A stretch of 64,000 nucleotides of DNA from Oscillospiraceae bacterium (GTDB lineage Bacteria; Bacillota; Clostridia; Oscillospirales; UBA929): contig WRAI01000001.1 of the NCBI GenBank assembly GCA_009780275.1, positions 1 through 64,000 of the forward strand, written 5' to 3'. The notes beneath the pieces were generated by a model. It was not told the origin of the DNA. It did not search any database and was given only the letters and a program-made list of their open reading frames with translations. The position numbers and the translations under genes are program-made. This document shows positions 17,345-26,500 of this stretch, piece by piece; within the stretch, counting starts at the first letter, position 1, and each line of letters begins with the position of its first letter.

Positions 17345-17848
17345 ATGTCGGGAATTTCAGGCAACACGGAAAATTTATTGGACAATCTGAGCGAACTTTT
17401 GCAGAAGGCATTTTCTTTGCCGTTTGGTGCGGATAGGTGCATTGTAGACCGTGATAAGGTGCTGGGGTTGATTGACGAGGTGCGTAACGTCATGCCGCCG
17501 GAAATTGAGCAGGCTTGCCAAATTGTGCAAAGCCGCAACGACATTATCAATGATGCCAAGCGTGAGGCGGCGGCGATTAAACGGCAGGCCGAAGAGCGGG
17601 CACTGCAAATTGTCAATGAGAGTAAAATTGTGCAGGAAGCCAAGTCGAAAGCGCGTGAGATTGAGTCAAAAGCGCGGTTGCATGAGCGTGAAGTGCGTGG
17701 TGCGGCGAATGACTATGTTGAAGATACGTTGAAGAAATTGGGTGAGTTCGTGGCGCAATTGGGCGGCGGATTGAATACGATAAACGGTGAGTTGCAGAAG
17801 GTGCGTGGCGAATTTAAGAGCGCGGCAAGGGCAGTGGAGCAGAGATAG
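17345..17848 (+). CDS. Coiled-coil protein downstream of coaD (DivIVA/SepIVA-like)
   Basis: 167 residues. After a short N-terminal part (DNLSELLQKAFSLPFGADRC) comes a long Ala/Lys/Glu-rich coiled coil (about 55-130), with no membrane segment. Proteins of this type often follow coaD in Clostridia and are variably annotated as ATPase or cell-division proteins; no nucleotide-binding motif is visible here. The architecture resembles DivIVA/SepIVA-type septum or pole proteins. CGGAGG precedes the ATG 20 bases after coaD, so cotranscription is likely. Confidence 0.6.
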   Translation: MSGISGNTENLLDNLSELLQKAFSLPFGADRCIVDRDKVLGLIDEVRNVMPPEIEQACQIVQSRNDIINDAKREAAAIKRQAEERALQIVNESKIVQEAKSKAREIESKARLHEREVRGAANDYVEDTLKKLGEFVAQLGGGLNTINGELQKVRGEFKSAARAVEQR

Positions 17849-17896
17849 GGAAACACTTATCACGCTACACGTGCACGAAAGAGGGCTTGTGATTAT

Positions 17897-17936
17897 CCAT
17901 ACCACGGGACGCAATCCCCTGCGTCCCGTGGTATGG
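17897..17936 (+). terminator. Strong hairpin after the coaD operon
   Basis: CCATACCACGGGACGC pairs perfectly with GCGTCCCGTGGTATGG across an eight-base loop (16 bp). A U-run is missing (TGTAAATTTTATC follows), so it may be a mobile palindrome acting as a transcript end. It separates the coaD operon from the AT-rich nuclease gene. Confidence 0.6.
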
Positions 17937-17990
17937 TGTAAATTTTATCGTATGTGCAAATAGATTTGAGTAAAGGAGAAGATATATAAC

Positions 17991-19181
17991 TTGAAAAAAA
18001 CGATAAAAACCTTATGGGAAGAAAACCCGAATTCTTATGAAGATAAAAAACTGCATCAGATTCTTGGGTTTTGCGGAAATGGAAAATTAACTGACAACAG
18101 TTCTACGTCAATTGAGTTTAAGGAACTGTTAAGCAATTTGCCCACAACTAAATTGGAAACTTACATAAATGAGTGCTTGGCAGAGTCAGGTGAAAATGCG
18201 CATAAAGCTTTACAAGATCTAGTAAATGAGATTGGCGTAAGATTGGGTTTTACAGTTGAGTTTGGGCTTTATAAAGGAAAAAAGGGTAGTGTTGGAAACG
18301 ATGGTTTATGGGAAAGTCAAGATAGCGCCATTATTGTTGAAACAAAAACAACGAACGTATACTCTATAAACTTAGATACAATTGCTGAATACAGAAAAAA
18401 ACTTATTGCTGGTGGCAAAATTAATGAAAACGATTCATCGATATTATTGATAATTGGAAGGGATGATACCGGCGGTTTAGAGGCTCAAATAAGAGGGTCT
18501 AAACATGCATGGGATATACGACTGATAAGTGCAGAAGCATTGCTGAAATTATTAAAGATTAAAGAAGACCTAGTCGATAATGAAAACACATTTAAGCAAA
18601 TTAGTCAAATACTAAAACCCCTTGAATTTACAAGGCTTGATTACCTAATTGACACCATATTCACCACAGGTGAAGATGTAAAATATAGCAATGATGAGAA
18701 TAATCTGATTGTTGATGAAGATACAGAACGACGAAATAATGCTAATGAAACGAAAGCTACGCCGGTTAACTTTAATGATGCTTGTATTAAGAGAATCCAA
18801 AAACATCTTAATATCACGGTAAAAAAACAAACAAGAACATTATATGCTAATAAAGAAAGCGATATGGCTATAATTTGCGCAGTATCAAAGAATCATGGGA
18901 CGACAGAAAAGCCAGAGTATTGGTTTGCGTTTCATCCACATCAAAAAGAATCACTTACTAAATATAAAAATGCTTATGTTGCATTTGGTTGTGGCGACGA
19001 TTCGGCAATCTTCGTTTTTGAGTTCGAAGAATTTATATCATTTACGAATGATATGTGGGAAACAAACAATGGACATAGGATGTACTGGCATGTAAAAATA
19101 CGAAAAGAGAAGGGAAAATACATTTTGCGCAGAAGAAATAAGGCGCATGTTGACATTACTGATAAAATAATGCGCGCTTAA
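17991..19181 (+). CDS. Solitary PD-(D/E)XK-type nuclease-like protein
   Basis: 396 residues starting at TTG, chosen because AAAGGAGAA lies ten bases before it. Residues about 85-130 show LGFTVEFGLYKG, then GNDGLW, then AIIVETKTTNVYSI, a D...ExK arrangement on consecutive strands as in Mrr-like or type II restriction nucleases. A C-terminal domain (about 265-390) with WFAFHPHQKE and a Lys/Arg-rich end resembles DNA-reading modules of restriction enzymes. No methyltransferase lies alongside, so it may be a modification-dependent or orphan defence enzyme. It is clearly more AT-rich than flanking genes. Confidence 0.65.
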   Translation: MKKTIKTLWEENPNSYEDKKLHQILGFCGNGKLTDNSSTSIEFKELLSNLPTTKLETYINECLAESGENAHKALQDLVNEIGVRLGFTVEFGLYKGKKGSVGNDGLWESQDSAIIVETKTTNVYSINLDTIAEYRKKLIAGGKINENDSSILLIIGRDDTGGLEAQIRGSKHAWDIRLISAEALLKLLKIKEDLVDNENTFKQISQILKPLEFTRLDYLIDTIFTTGEDVKYSNDENNLIVDEDTERRNNANETKATPVNFNDACIKRIQKHLNITVKKQTRTLYANKESDMAIICAVSKNHGTTEKPEYWFAFHPHQKESLTKYKNAYVAFGCGDDSAIFVFEFEEFISFTNDMWETNNGHRMYWHVKIRKEKGKYILRRRNKAHVDITDKIMRA

Positions 19182-19292
19182 TTTTTTACTATATAACAGC
19201 ATTTTAGGGTTCTGCTATAAATACAGAAATGGTTTCGTGACCACTGAGAAATAACAGTACAAGTTAAGAGCGGGCGGTAAGCCTGTTTTTTA

Positions 19293-19970
19293 CTATCCAA
19301 GGATTAAATCAACCAGCCCCAACGGCTCAACATACACGCCGTCCTTATACACGCGCATATTGCCGCCGCTGATTTCGTCCATCAAGGCAATCTGCCCGTC
19401 AATACGCCCGAATTCCAGCTTGATGTCGTATAGGTCAAGCCCCTTCTTTGCAAGCAGCTGCTTAATCAATCGCGAAATCTCCTGTGTCAAAACGACCAAT
19501 CTATCGTACTCGTCATGGCTCAATAAGCCCAACATGGCCGCGGCATCGCGTGAAATAGGTGGATCGCCGCGCTCGTCGTCTTTGAGCGTCATTTCCACAA
19601 AGGCGTCGAGTTGCTGCCCTTCGGTGCAATAGTCGCCGTACCGCCGCAAGAAACTACCCGCGGCGCGAAAGCGGCAGATAACTTCCAAGCCCTTGCCGAT
19701 GACTTCAGCGGGTTTAGCGGTCAGTGTCGCAGCATCAACATCGGCGGCGATGAAATGCGTGGGATAGCCGGCGTTTTCGATGTGCGTGTAGAAGTATTCG
19801 GTCAAGCGAAGCCCCGCGCGCCCCGCGCCCTCAACGGACAACCCAATAGTGTTGGCGCCCGGGTCAAATTTGCCATCTTCGCCGGTCATGTCGTCTTTGA
19901 ATTTTAACAAATACTGCCCGTTATCGAGTTTGTAAACGTCTTTGGTCTTGCCTTTGTAAACTTGTTGCAT
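19293..19970 (-). CDS. purC: Phosphoribosylaminoimidazole-succinocarboxamide synthase (SAICAR synthetase)
   Basis: Joins CAIR and aspartate with ATP in purine synthesis. 225 residues, in the normal range. It opens with QQVYKGKTKDVYKLDNGQYL. GLRLTEYFY, RAAGSFLRRYG and DIKLEFGRIDGQI are SAICAR synthetase signatures, the last with the substrate-binding Asp. The start at 19970 has GGGGGG-type upstream purines; an in-frame start at 20009 would overlap the promoter. It is isolated from other pur genes. Confidence 0.94.
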   Translation of the reverse strand: MQQVYKGKTKDVYKLDNGQYLLKFKDDMTGEDGKFDPGANTIGLSVEGAGRAGLRLTEYFYTHIENAGYPTHFIAADVDAATLTAKPAEVIGKGLEVICRFRAAGSFLRRYGDYCTEGQQLDAFVEMTLKDDERGDPPISRDAAAMLGLLSHDEYDRLVVLTQEISRLIKQLLAKKGLDLYDIKLEFGRIDGQIALMDEISGGNMRVYKDGVYVEPLGLVDLILG

Positions 19971-19980
19971 CGGAACCCCC

Positions 19981-20041
19981 CTATAATGTAAAATTCTGCA
20001 ATGATGCATTACATTATAGCACGTGAAACCAATATGCGCAA
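19981..20041 (-). promoter_or_regulatory. purC promoter with inverted repeat
   Basis: On the minus strand TTGCGC (20041-20036) and TATAAT (20018-20013) are 17 bases apart. The -10 box overlaps one arm of a perfect 11-base inverted repeat: CTATAATGTAA at 19981-19991 and TTACATTATAG at 20009-20019. The repeat lies across the expected transcription start, where it could be an operator or a 5' hairpin. Confidence 0.55.
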
Positions 20042-20044
20042 CGC

Positions 20045-20425
20045 CTATGTTGTAAAATCGTCGAGCAATTGCTGTAATTTCATATTGTTTTCGACAAGTA
20101 TGCCGTCGACAAGCAAGTTCTGGTCATGTTGTCGCAATGTGCGAACGCGGACATCGGTGCGGTAGAATGGTGTATCAGGGCTTTCGCGTGTGAATACTGT
20201 GAGCAGACCGTTGTAGTCGCGCAGAATGTAATCAAACTCGGCAAGTTCGGCAAACGCAGGAACGTGTGGCGGCTCGTCATTGAGGACAAGTATAAGAGCA
20301 CTGTCAGCGGGTGTAGTATATGCCATGCGCCGCGTGCTGCTGATGGCAATGGCCATAACGATGAGTGCAATCGTGACGCAAGTCAGTAAAACTGACCGCA
20401 CACGCTCTGTATTGAGAATACGCAC
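20045..20425 (-). CDS. BofC C-terminal-domain-like membrane protein
   Basis: 126 residues with one N-terminal membrane helix (about 10-28). The outer part includes YILRDYNGLLTVF, a TDVRVRTL strand, DQNLLVDGILV and a terminal LQQLLDDFTT. This D-G-x-L-x-V-F ... T-D-I ... L-x-x-G-I-x-V ... L-x-x-L-L-x-D pattern is that of the BofC C-terminal domain found in spore-forming Firmicutes, where BofC affects a sporulation signalling protease. GTG start with GGAGGTG before it. No other sporulation gene is nearby, so the role is unproven. Confidence 0.5.
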   Translation of the reverse strand: MRILNTERVRSVLLTCVTIALIVMAIAISSTRRMAYTTPADSALILVLNDEPPHVPAFAELAEFDYILRDYNGLLTVFTRESPDTPFYRTDVRVRTLRQHDQNLLVDGILVENNMKLQQLLDDFTT

Positions 20426-20484
20426 AACTTCACCTCCGTGGTTGATGTAGTGATATTGTGTCCATATTTTGGGAGATTATGCAC

Positions 20485-20513
20485 TTGACATAAATGCCAT
20501 CTTGCGTTACAAT
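20485..20513 (+). promoter_or_regulatory. Promoter of tRNA-Met
   Basis: TTGACA at 20485-20490 and TACAAT at 20508-20513 with a 17-base spacer. The -10 box ends nine bases before the tRNA 5' end. Confidence 0.7.
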
Positions 20514-20522
20514 ACGTTGTAT

Positions 20523-20599
20523 GGGCTCTTAGCTCAGTTGGTTAGAGCGACCGGCTCATAACCGGTTGGTCCCGGGTTCAAGTCCCTGAGAGCCCACCA
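20523..20599 (+). tRNA. tRNA-Met (anticodon CAT), CCA encoded
   Basis: The cloverleaf folds as acceptor GGGCTCT/AGAGCCC, D-arm GCTC/GAGC, anticodon arm ACCGG-CTCATAA-CCGGT (CAT at 20557-20559) and T-loop TTCAAGT. Discriminator A and CCA are encoded. G1-C72 pairs, so it is not the initiator. It best fits elongator tRNA-Met, although a lysidine-modified tRNA-Ile2 also has CAT. The T-stem CCGGG/CCCTG has one C-T mismatch. Confidence 0.9.
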
Positions 20600-20646
20600 A
20601 ATGTCCCTTAGATGAATCCCTTATGGGTTTTTCGAGGGGCATTTTT
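20599..20646 (+). terminator. Terminator after tRNA-Met
   Basis: AAATGTCCC pairs with GGGGCATTT (one G-U pair) and is followed by TTTTTA. The intervening loop of about 28 bases contains a smaller hairpin. Confidence 0.55.
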
Positions 20647-21063
20647 ATTGGTTGCTCGCTTGCGTAGCAATAAATCTCAACTCGTGCATCATCGCCGTCA
20701 AAAATACGGATTTTATCGACAAACGCACCAATCAGCGATATACGAAACGCAGGGTCGTAGGGGTTTGCCGTGCTTGAACTTTTCAAAGAAGTGCTTTACA
20801 TTGTTATACGAGAGTGTCGGACGAATGGCTTGTTCCAAAGTGAGTTGATTTTCTAAATCCTTGCGTTCGGCTTGCCGTTTTTCAATCTGTACGCTTAATA
20901 CATCAACCGCTTTGCCCGATTCGATAGTCTTTATGAGATTTGTGACGGCTTCCTCATTTTCTTTGAGCAACTTTTTGAGTCGTTTGACTATATCAGTATT
21001 GCCCTCTTTGACAGACAAGTCGGATATCTTCTGTGCTATGGCGTAACGGTGTGGCGTGTGGTA
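20604..21063 (-). pseudogene. Serine recombinase, C-terminal fragment with frameshift
   Basis: The upstream frame (from 21063) reads a coiled-coil part with EKRQAERKDLENQLTLEQ and HFFEKFKHGKP, typical of large serine integrase C-termini. It then loses frame at a CCCC run near 20764. In the shifted frame the match resumes as NPYDPAFRISLIGAFVDKIRIFDGD, the usual DP-x-x-R-x-x-L-I-D-x-F-V block. The catalytic N-terminal and DNA-binding domains are absent, and the fragment ends against the tRNA 3' end. This is a decayed remnant of an element once next to the tRNA. Confidence 0.7.
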
Positions 21064-21137
21064 TCATATTTATATTATCCGTATTCGGCGATAAAAATCG
21101 AATACGGAATTTTTATCAAAAACTTTACGAAAAAGGC

Positions 21138-21168
21138 TTGACTCTGCCGTTGGGGAAGAGTTTATAAT
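21138..21168 (+). promoter_or_regulatory. MerR-type promoter with 19-bp spacer
   Basis: TTGACT (21138-21143) and TATAAT (21163-21168) are separated by 19 bases, the stretched spacing that MerR activators correct by twisting DNA. ACTCT (21141-21145) and AGAGT (21157-21161) form the dyad inside the spacer. It lies directly before a MerR gene, so autoregulation is expected. Confidence 0.8.
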
Positions 21169-21210
21169 AGATTTATCTTTGCGATAAATTTAGAAATGAG
21201 GACAAGCATA

Positions 21211-22179
21211 ATGAGCGACCTAATCAAAATCAAAGACGTATCGGACAAGTACGATATTACAGCGCGTACTCTGCGCTATTACGAGGACATGGGGTTGATA
21301 GAAAGTAGCCGTAGTGACGAGTACGCCTATCGCTTATATGACGAAAATGCCGTGCGAAGAATTGAGCAGATTCTAATTCTACGTAAACTCAATATCAGCA
21401 TCAAAGATATACAACGAATTTTCAACACGTCCGGCTCTGATGCCGTTTTGGATGTGTTAGGCAAAAAGGTTGATGATATTGACGGCGAAGTGTCGTTATT
21501 GCACGAACTCAAATCAATAATTTTAGATTTTATCGCAGAAATCAAGCAAGTTGATTTTGGTAAAGGCGCAGATATCAAATCATTATATGACAAAGCAAAT
21601 GAAATCGAAACACGGCTTGTCAATGTGGATTACGGCGGCAATCCAGCAACAGTGAACCGATTGGCAGAAATTACGGAAAAATTAAATTCCAACAAAATGC
21701 CGGAAGTACGTGTTATACAAATACCAAAATGTAAAGTGGCAACTTCGGGAGCACCTGATACTACAAACTCGAAAGTTTGGGATTTTTCAAATTGGTGGTC
21801 TGACTATGAACCGAAAAGGCGATATACTAAATATTATCCATATAACGATTTTTTGTTCGGAGAAGATGGTGGCGCCGTATGGTGGATGATGGTAGAAGAT
21901 GATGCTACAAGCGAAGATTGTGGCGGATATGAAATCATCGACTTTGAAGGTGGGTTATATGCTGTTCACACTGCTATAGACGGTGACGGCGAAAGTAATA
22001 GTCTTGTAATTGAAAAAATTATGAAATGGATTGAATCAACTAATTTTGAGTTTGACGAAATACGCGGCAGACGTTATTGTATGGGACATATGATAAATCC
22101 TACAGAAGAAATAAAAAAAGGATTAGGCTATCATCAATATGAATTATTTGTGCCGATTAAATTGAAAGAGGGTGTGTAA
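21211..22179 (+). CDS. MerR-family regulator with C-terminal ligand-binding domain
   Basis: 322 residues. The N-terminal winged helix (KIKDVSDKYDITARTLRYYEDMGLI) is classic MerR, followed by a long dimerisation coil (about 80-140). The C-terminal half (about 165-320, with WWSDYEPKRRY, WWMMVEDD and YELFVPIKL) resembles GyrI/effector-binding folds that hold small hydrophobic ligands. No metal-binding cysteines, so not a metal sensor. The ATG at 21211 has GAGG nine bases upstream; 21196 is possible. It leads an AT-rich three-gene operon. Confidence 0.88.
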   Translation: MSDLIKIKDVSDKYDITARTLRYYEDMGLIESSRSDEYAYRLYDENAVRRIEQILILRKLNISIKDIQRIFNTSGSDAVLDVLGKKVDDIDGEVSLLHELKSIILDFIAEIKQVDFGKGADIKSLYDKANEIETRLVNVDYGGNPATVNRLAEITEKLNSNKMPEVRVIQIPKCKVATSGAPDTTNSKVWDFSNWWSDYEPKRRYTKYYPYNDFLFGEDGGAVWWMMVEDDATSEDCGGYEIIDFEGGLYAVHTAIDGDGESNSLVIEKIMKWIESTNFEFDEIRGRRYCMGHMINPTEEIKKGLGYHQYELFVPIKLKEGV

Positions 22180-22181
22180 AA

Positions 22182-22715
22182 ATGACTGAAAAATCAAAGG
22201 CAAGGATTGACGATTTAATTGCCCTTTTGCCAGACAACGAAAAGGATTTATATCGCAATATAGCCGAATACGCGACAAAATTAGGATATTCGCCCGCGAA
22301 AGTTAAAGACAAATACGAGCCGGTTGTTTTTGCAAGGAAAATTAAAAATAACAGCTACAACAGACTATGCAAAATTAGTCCGCCTAATCCTTTGACAAGC
22401 AATGACAAAACGACTCTTGCGTTAAAGTTTTATGCCACGTCTGATTATTCGGATATATTCCATGAAGGTGTAAAAAGGGAATGTGAATCCCGAAAAACTC
22501 GTGTCGGAATCGAAAGTGGATGTAATGGAAAATGCGGAGGTTGCTATACTTATATTTATCCTAACGGGAAAAAAATTGCTTGCTGTCACGATAAATTGAT
22601 TATTCTGCCGACAATTAGTGATAGCTATTTAATTGAAATTAAAAATATGATGAAAACACAAAACGATTTCTTAACAAAACATCGCACAGATGGCTCGGCA
22701 ATCAATAGCGATTAA
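22182..22715 (+). CDS. Cysteine-rich protein of unknown function (MerR operon, first)
   Basis: 177 residues, no signal or membrane segment. The N-terminal half is helical and charged. The C-terminal half carries SGCNGKCGGCYTYIYPNGKK followed by ACCH, a set of Cys/His residues that could hold zinc or an iron-sulfur cluster. It starts two bases after the MerR stop with GAGGGTG upstream. The same C-x-x-C and terminal C-x layout appears in the next gene, so the two are probably distant paralogues. Family not recognised. Confidence 0.7.
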   Translation: MTEKSKARIDDLIALLPDNEKDLYRNIAEYATKLGYSPAKVKDKYEPVVFARKIKNNSYNRLCKISPPNPLTSNDKTTLALKFYATSDYSDIFHEGVKRECESRKTRVGIESGCNGKCGGCYTYIYPNGKKIACCHDKLIILPTISDSYLIEIKNMMKTQNDFLTKHRTDGSAINSD

Positions 22716-22736
22716 ACTTTATATTAGGGATGGTTT

Positions 22737-23270
22737 ATGGAAATGATTAGTTCTGCACCTAAAATGTCAAAATTTGAGCAATATATAACAAACTTGCCTG
22801 TAGAAGTACAAAATGAAGCAAGAAAAACAGATGAGTTTTTGATGAAGGATATGAAAAACAGCCTGAATATCAAAAGGACAGTAAACGATTTTGGCATAAG
22901 ATATGTATCTGCTCTTGGATTCATTTATAAAATGCGAAGATTAAATTTTGAAGAGCTGCATGATATGGAAATACCAAAAATAAATGAAAAAAACGGTACA
23001 ATCGAAACACTATCCAAGTTAGCAGAAACATCGCCGGAATTTGCAGATAAAATGTTTTCAAACCTGCCCGGCAATATTGCCGGACGTATATGTAATAATT
23101 GCACAATTCCAAGTGGCGGAAACGGGTGCAGACACGCAATAAAATATGAATACAACGATAAAATAAAAATATCATGTGGCGGGTTACAATTCCAATGGAC
23201 ACCATCTGACTTTCAAGATGCAAGAAAAGTAATAGAAGCTGTAAGTAAACTCTTATCAGCGGAAGTATAG
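22737..23270 (+). CDS. Cysteine-containing protein of unknown function (MerR operon, second)
   Basis: 177 residues, equal in length to the gene before it. Mostly helical N-terminal part, then ICNNCTIPSGGNGCRHAIKY and ISCGGLQF, giving C-x-x-C, C-x-H and a last Cys in the same order as its neighbour. A helical end follows (DARKVIEAVSKLL). Start at 22737 after AGGGATGG; 22743 is an alternative. The operon ends at the terminator at 23346. No function can be assigned. Confidence 0.7.
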   Translation: MEMISSAPKMSKFEQYITNLPVEVQNEARKTDEFLMKDMKNSLNIKRTVNDFGIRYVSALGFIYKMRRLNFEELHDMEIPKINEKNGTIETLSKLAETSPEFADKMFSNLPGNIAGRICNNCTIPSGGNGCRHAIKYEYNDKIKISCGGLQFQWTPSDFQDARKVIEAVSKLLSAEV

Positions 23271-23345
23271 TTCGCAGTATAAGCAAACTCCCGTCTTGCC
23301 CACAATCCCCGACCCATACCATGAGTAGGCACATTATGAATAGCG

Positions 23346-23380
23346 AAAGCAGTACAAGAAAAGCCTTGTACTGCTTTTTT
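23346..23380 (+). terminator. Rho-independent terminator of the MerR operon
   Basis: GCAGTACAAG (23349-23358) pairs perfectly with CTTGTACTGC (23364-23373), extended by A-T pairs, and is followed by TTTTTT. The remaining bases up to 23526 show nothing else recognisable. Confidence 0.9.
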
Positions 23381-23526
23381 CTACCCCTTGACAAAGTAAT
23401 CAAGACGACGCCATGATAGGCGATGCAGATTTACGCAGAAGGAAAACAGGTTGGCATAGGGCTTATTTTGCAAATGGATTAAACGAAGCAGAATAATAGC
23501 TTAATTATCTCGACAATCACTAACTT

Positions 23527-26500
23527 TTAAGAAAGACCGCATGGTGTCTGCCGCTTAATCTTCTCTTTCGATTTATGCCACAAGATAAAGCTTAGTGCAA
23601 CCATAGCCATAATAATCAGAAATCCTCCCAGCAACGTAAATGCCAAAGGAACGCCGGATCCGCCGAACAGAGGCAAGATCAACTGTAACCGATTGCCAAC
23701 AAAGAATGTGCCATCAAAAAATGCACTATCTTCAAATTCGCCGCCGATATTAACAAATGCCGGAATTGTTGAATCCCCTTGATACGTAATTTGGAAGCCA
23801 ACAGCTCCATCACTATCACGCTCCACCGACACAACGCGCCACTGACCTAACGGCAGCGTATATCCTGCAGGAGCTATAGTCTCTACTAATTGATAATAGC
23901 TATCAGGCAATAGCTGAAACTCGATCGGTGCACCAATGAGTCCGCTGCTAATAGCGCTTCCGGCATATACCCAAGTGCCGGTAGTAATCATATCCTCAGT
24001 AACGACCCCAGAATTCGGTGTTCCGTTTCCAGTATAACGGAATATTGAAAAATGCGCGCCGCCGCGCAGAACCGTATCAACCCACCCCGGTGTGTTCCAT
24101 TCAGGCACATTGTATATGTCCTGCCCGGTTTTATGGAACTCAAAGGCAAATGTTCTAAGTTTCCATATCGCTTCAAACTCAGTCGAATTTTCAACTTCCC
24201 ATGCTGCTACATCTGTCCATGTTAAAATATAATCTGAAAAATCGCCGTCCCAATCTTCATCCCAGTCAGGCTCAATGTCGCGGTTACGCCAACCAACGAA
24301 AATGTAGCCTTCTCGAATTAATGCAGGTGGCGGCAACATGCCCGGTACGCGCGCATCGCCGATTATTAGCTGCGCCGGTGACCAATCGGTTTGAAATATA
24401 TGTTCAATAGGACCTTCATTACCGCCAACATTACCACCATCTAAAACAAAAGTTACACGCCAGTTCGATCTGTAATTAATATTGTGATTTGTAAGCAACT
24501 GTCCGTTAAAACGACTAATTGCACTCCAGTTGCTGGGAGGTGCAAATCCGCCCCCGCCGGCAAAGTTGTTGTCGAATGTAACGCTGTTTGAGATCACTTG
24601 AACTCTTTCATAGATAGTATCCGGATCCGCTACGGGATTATCCGTGTAGGTCGGATTTACGAAAATCGCACCGCCGTCACCTCCGGCGGAATTTCTTGTA
24701 AGCGAGCCGCTAGTCATAGAGAATGGGTTTAGATGATTGGCCATCCAAATGCCACCGCCATTGTTATGCGCGGTATTGTTGTCAATTATGCCTCCATCTA
24801 TCGTAACTGTGGCGTTCCTCACATTTATACCGCCACCGTTATGCGCGGTGTTGTCGTAAATAGTGCCGCCTAGCACGATTAAATTGTCATTCGAATTATG
24901 CGCATGAACACCGCCACCGCTGCCGCCGGCCGTGTTGTATCTGATGGTTCCGTCTTCCATCGTGAAACTTCCCGGCGAAACAAGCATGCTCACACTGGCT
25001 GTCACGCCACCGCCATTGACGTTAGCGGTGTTATGATGTATATCACCGCCATGCATGTGGACGTTGCCGCCGCGCATATATAAACCGCCGCCATGATTTG
25101 CTGAGTTTTCATAGATGACAATGGTGTCATGTATATGCAAAGTATTGCTGAAGCTCGATCCTACAAAAATGCCACCACCGGCACCGTTTGTAGTGTTTTC
25201 GTAAAAGATAACGTTCGTATCCAACGTAATATTGCCCGCACTGCCGATTCGCATACCGCCGCCGCGGCTGTTTGCGTGGTTGTTTGCGAAGATGCTGTTT
25301 TGGATTGTAAAATTTTCGATTTGAATGTTAAGCCCGCCCCCGGCGGCATTTGTCATATTACCGCTAATGAGAGACCCATCTATCAAAGCCGTTTGTACAG
25401 CACCGGGAACACCATTGATGATATTCACGCCGCCGCCATCACCGCTGCCCAGACTCTTGTTGTTGCTGACTGTGCCATGCAGTTCCAGCGTGCCGCCGGC
25501 AAAATTCAAACCACCGCCGCCTGTGGCGCCATGAGTGGTATTTCCGATAATAGACGCATCTTCCGAAACATACAAACTATTGCCAACAGCAGTGCCTATG
25601 TGTATGCCGCCACCATCACTTTGCGCGATGTTGCCGCGAATTTCGCCATCGTGAAGTTCTACTGTGCCGTTGCCGCTCATCCTTATGCCGCCGCCGCTTG
25701 AATCCGAGGTGTTGTTTTTAATAACGCCGTCAAGCATTTCAAAGCTGCCTTGGTTGACGTTCACGCCGCCGCCCTGGTTTCTTGCATGATTATAACTGAT
25801 TTCACCGTTTTGCATAACGACATCAAGATTTGTGCCACTAAAAATGCTGACGCCGCCGCCCAAGTGTGCCTCATTCTCAGTGATCATGCCGCTCTCTATT
25901 GTAAATACAGTGGGTGGATCGGCAGAGGGAGCGCTTCGAAGGTTCACAGCACCGCCTTGGCCGGCGTTCGCGTCGGTGCCAAGTGCTGTATTACCGCTAA
26001 TTTCGCCGCCGCGCAGATATGCCCGGCCGCCGGTCATATTTATACCGCCACCATCACGGGCAATAACGCCTACAGTCACAGTACCCGATGTATTATCGCT
26101 GATGATGGCATCCTCATATAGAAACAATCTACTGTTCATGTTGGTCGCAAAATGGATGCCGCCGCCGGCATGGCCGGCGCTGTTGTCATGAATCTTGCCG
26201 CCGGTCATCGTGATCGCAAAACCGGAAAGCCGCATGCCGCCGCCGTTCGTCCTTGCTGTGTTGTCTTCAATCCGACCGCTACTCAGTGTGAATGGCTGCT
26301 GCCCGGCACCCACCGTCACATCAAGATTCAAACCGCCGCCTTGTTGGGCTCTATTTCCGGTGATTGCAGCATCGCCGCTCATGGCAATACTGCTGCCCGC
26401 GCCTGTTGCGTGTATGCCGCCGCCGTTGCCGGTGCCGCTCGTCCAATTTCCGCTGACTTCACCGCTGCTCATTATAAATGTAGTACTCACGAGGTGCAGT

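Noticed and set aside
20556-20786. Independent small gene reading through the tRNA
   Set aside because: Its sequence is the shifted frame of the serine-recombinase remnant continuing into the reverse of tRNA-Met.
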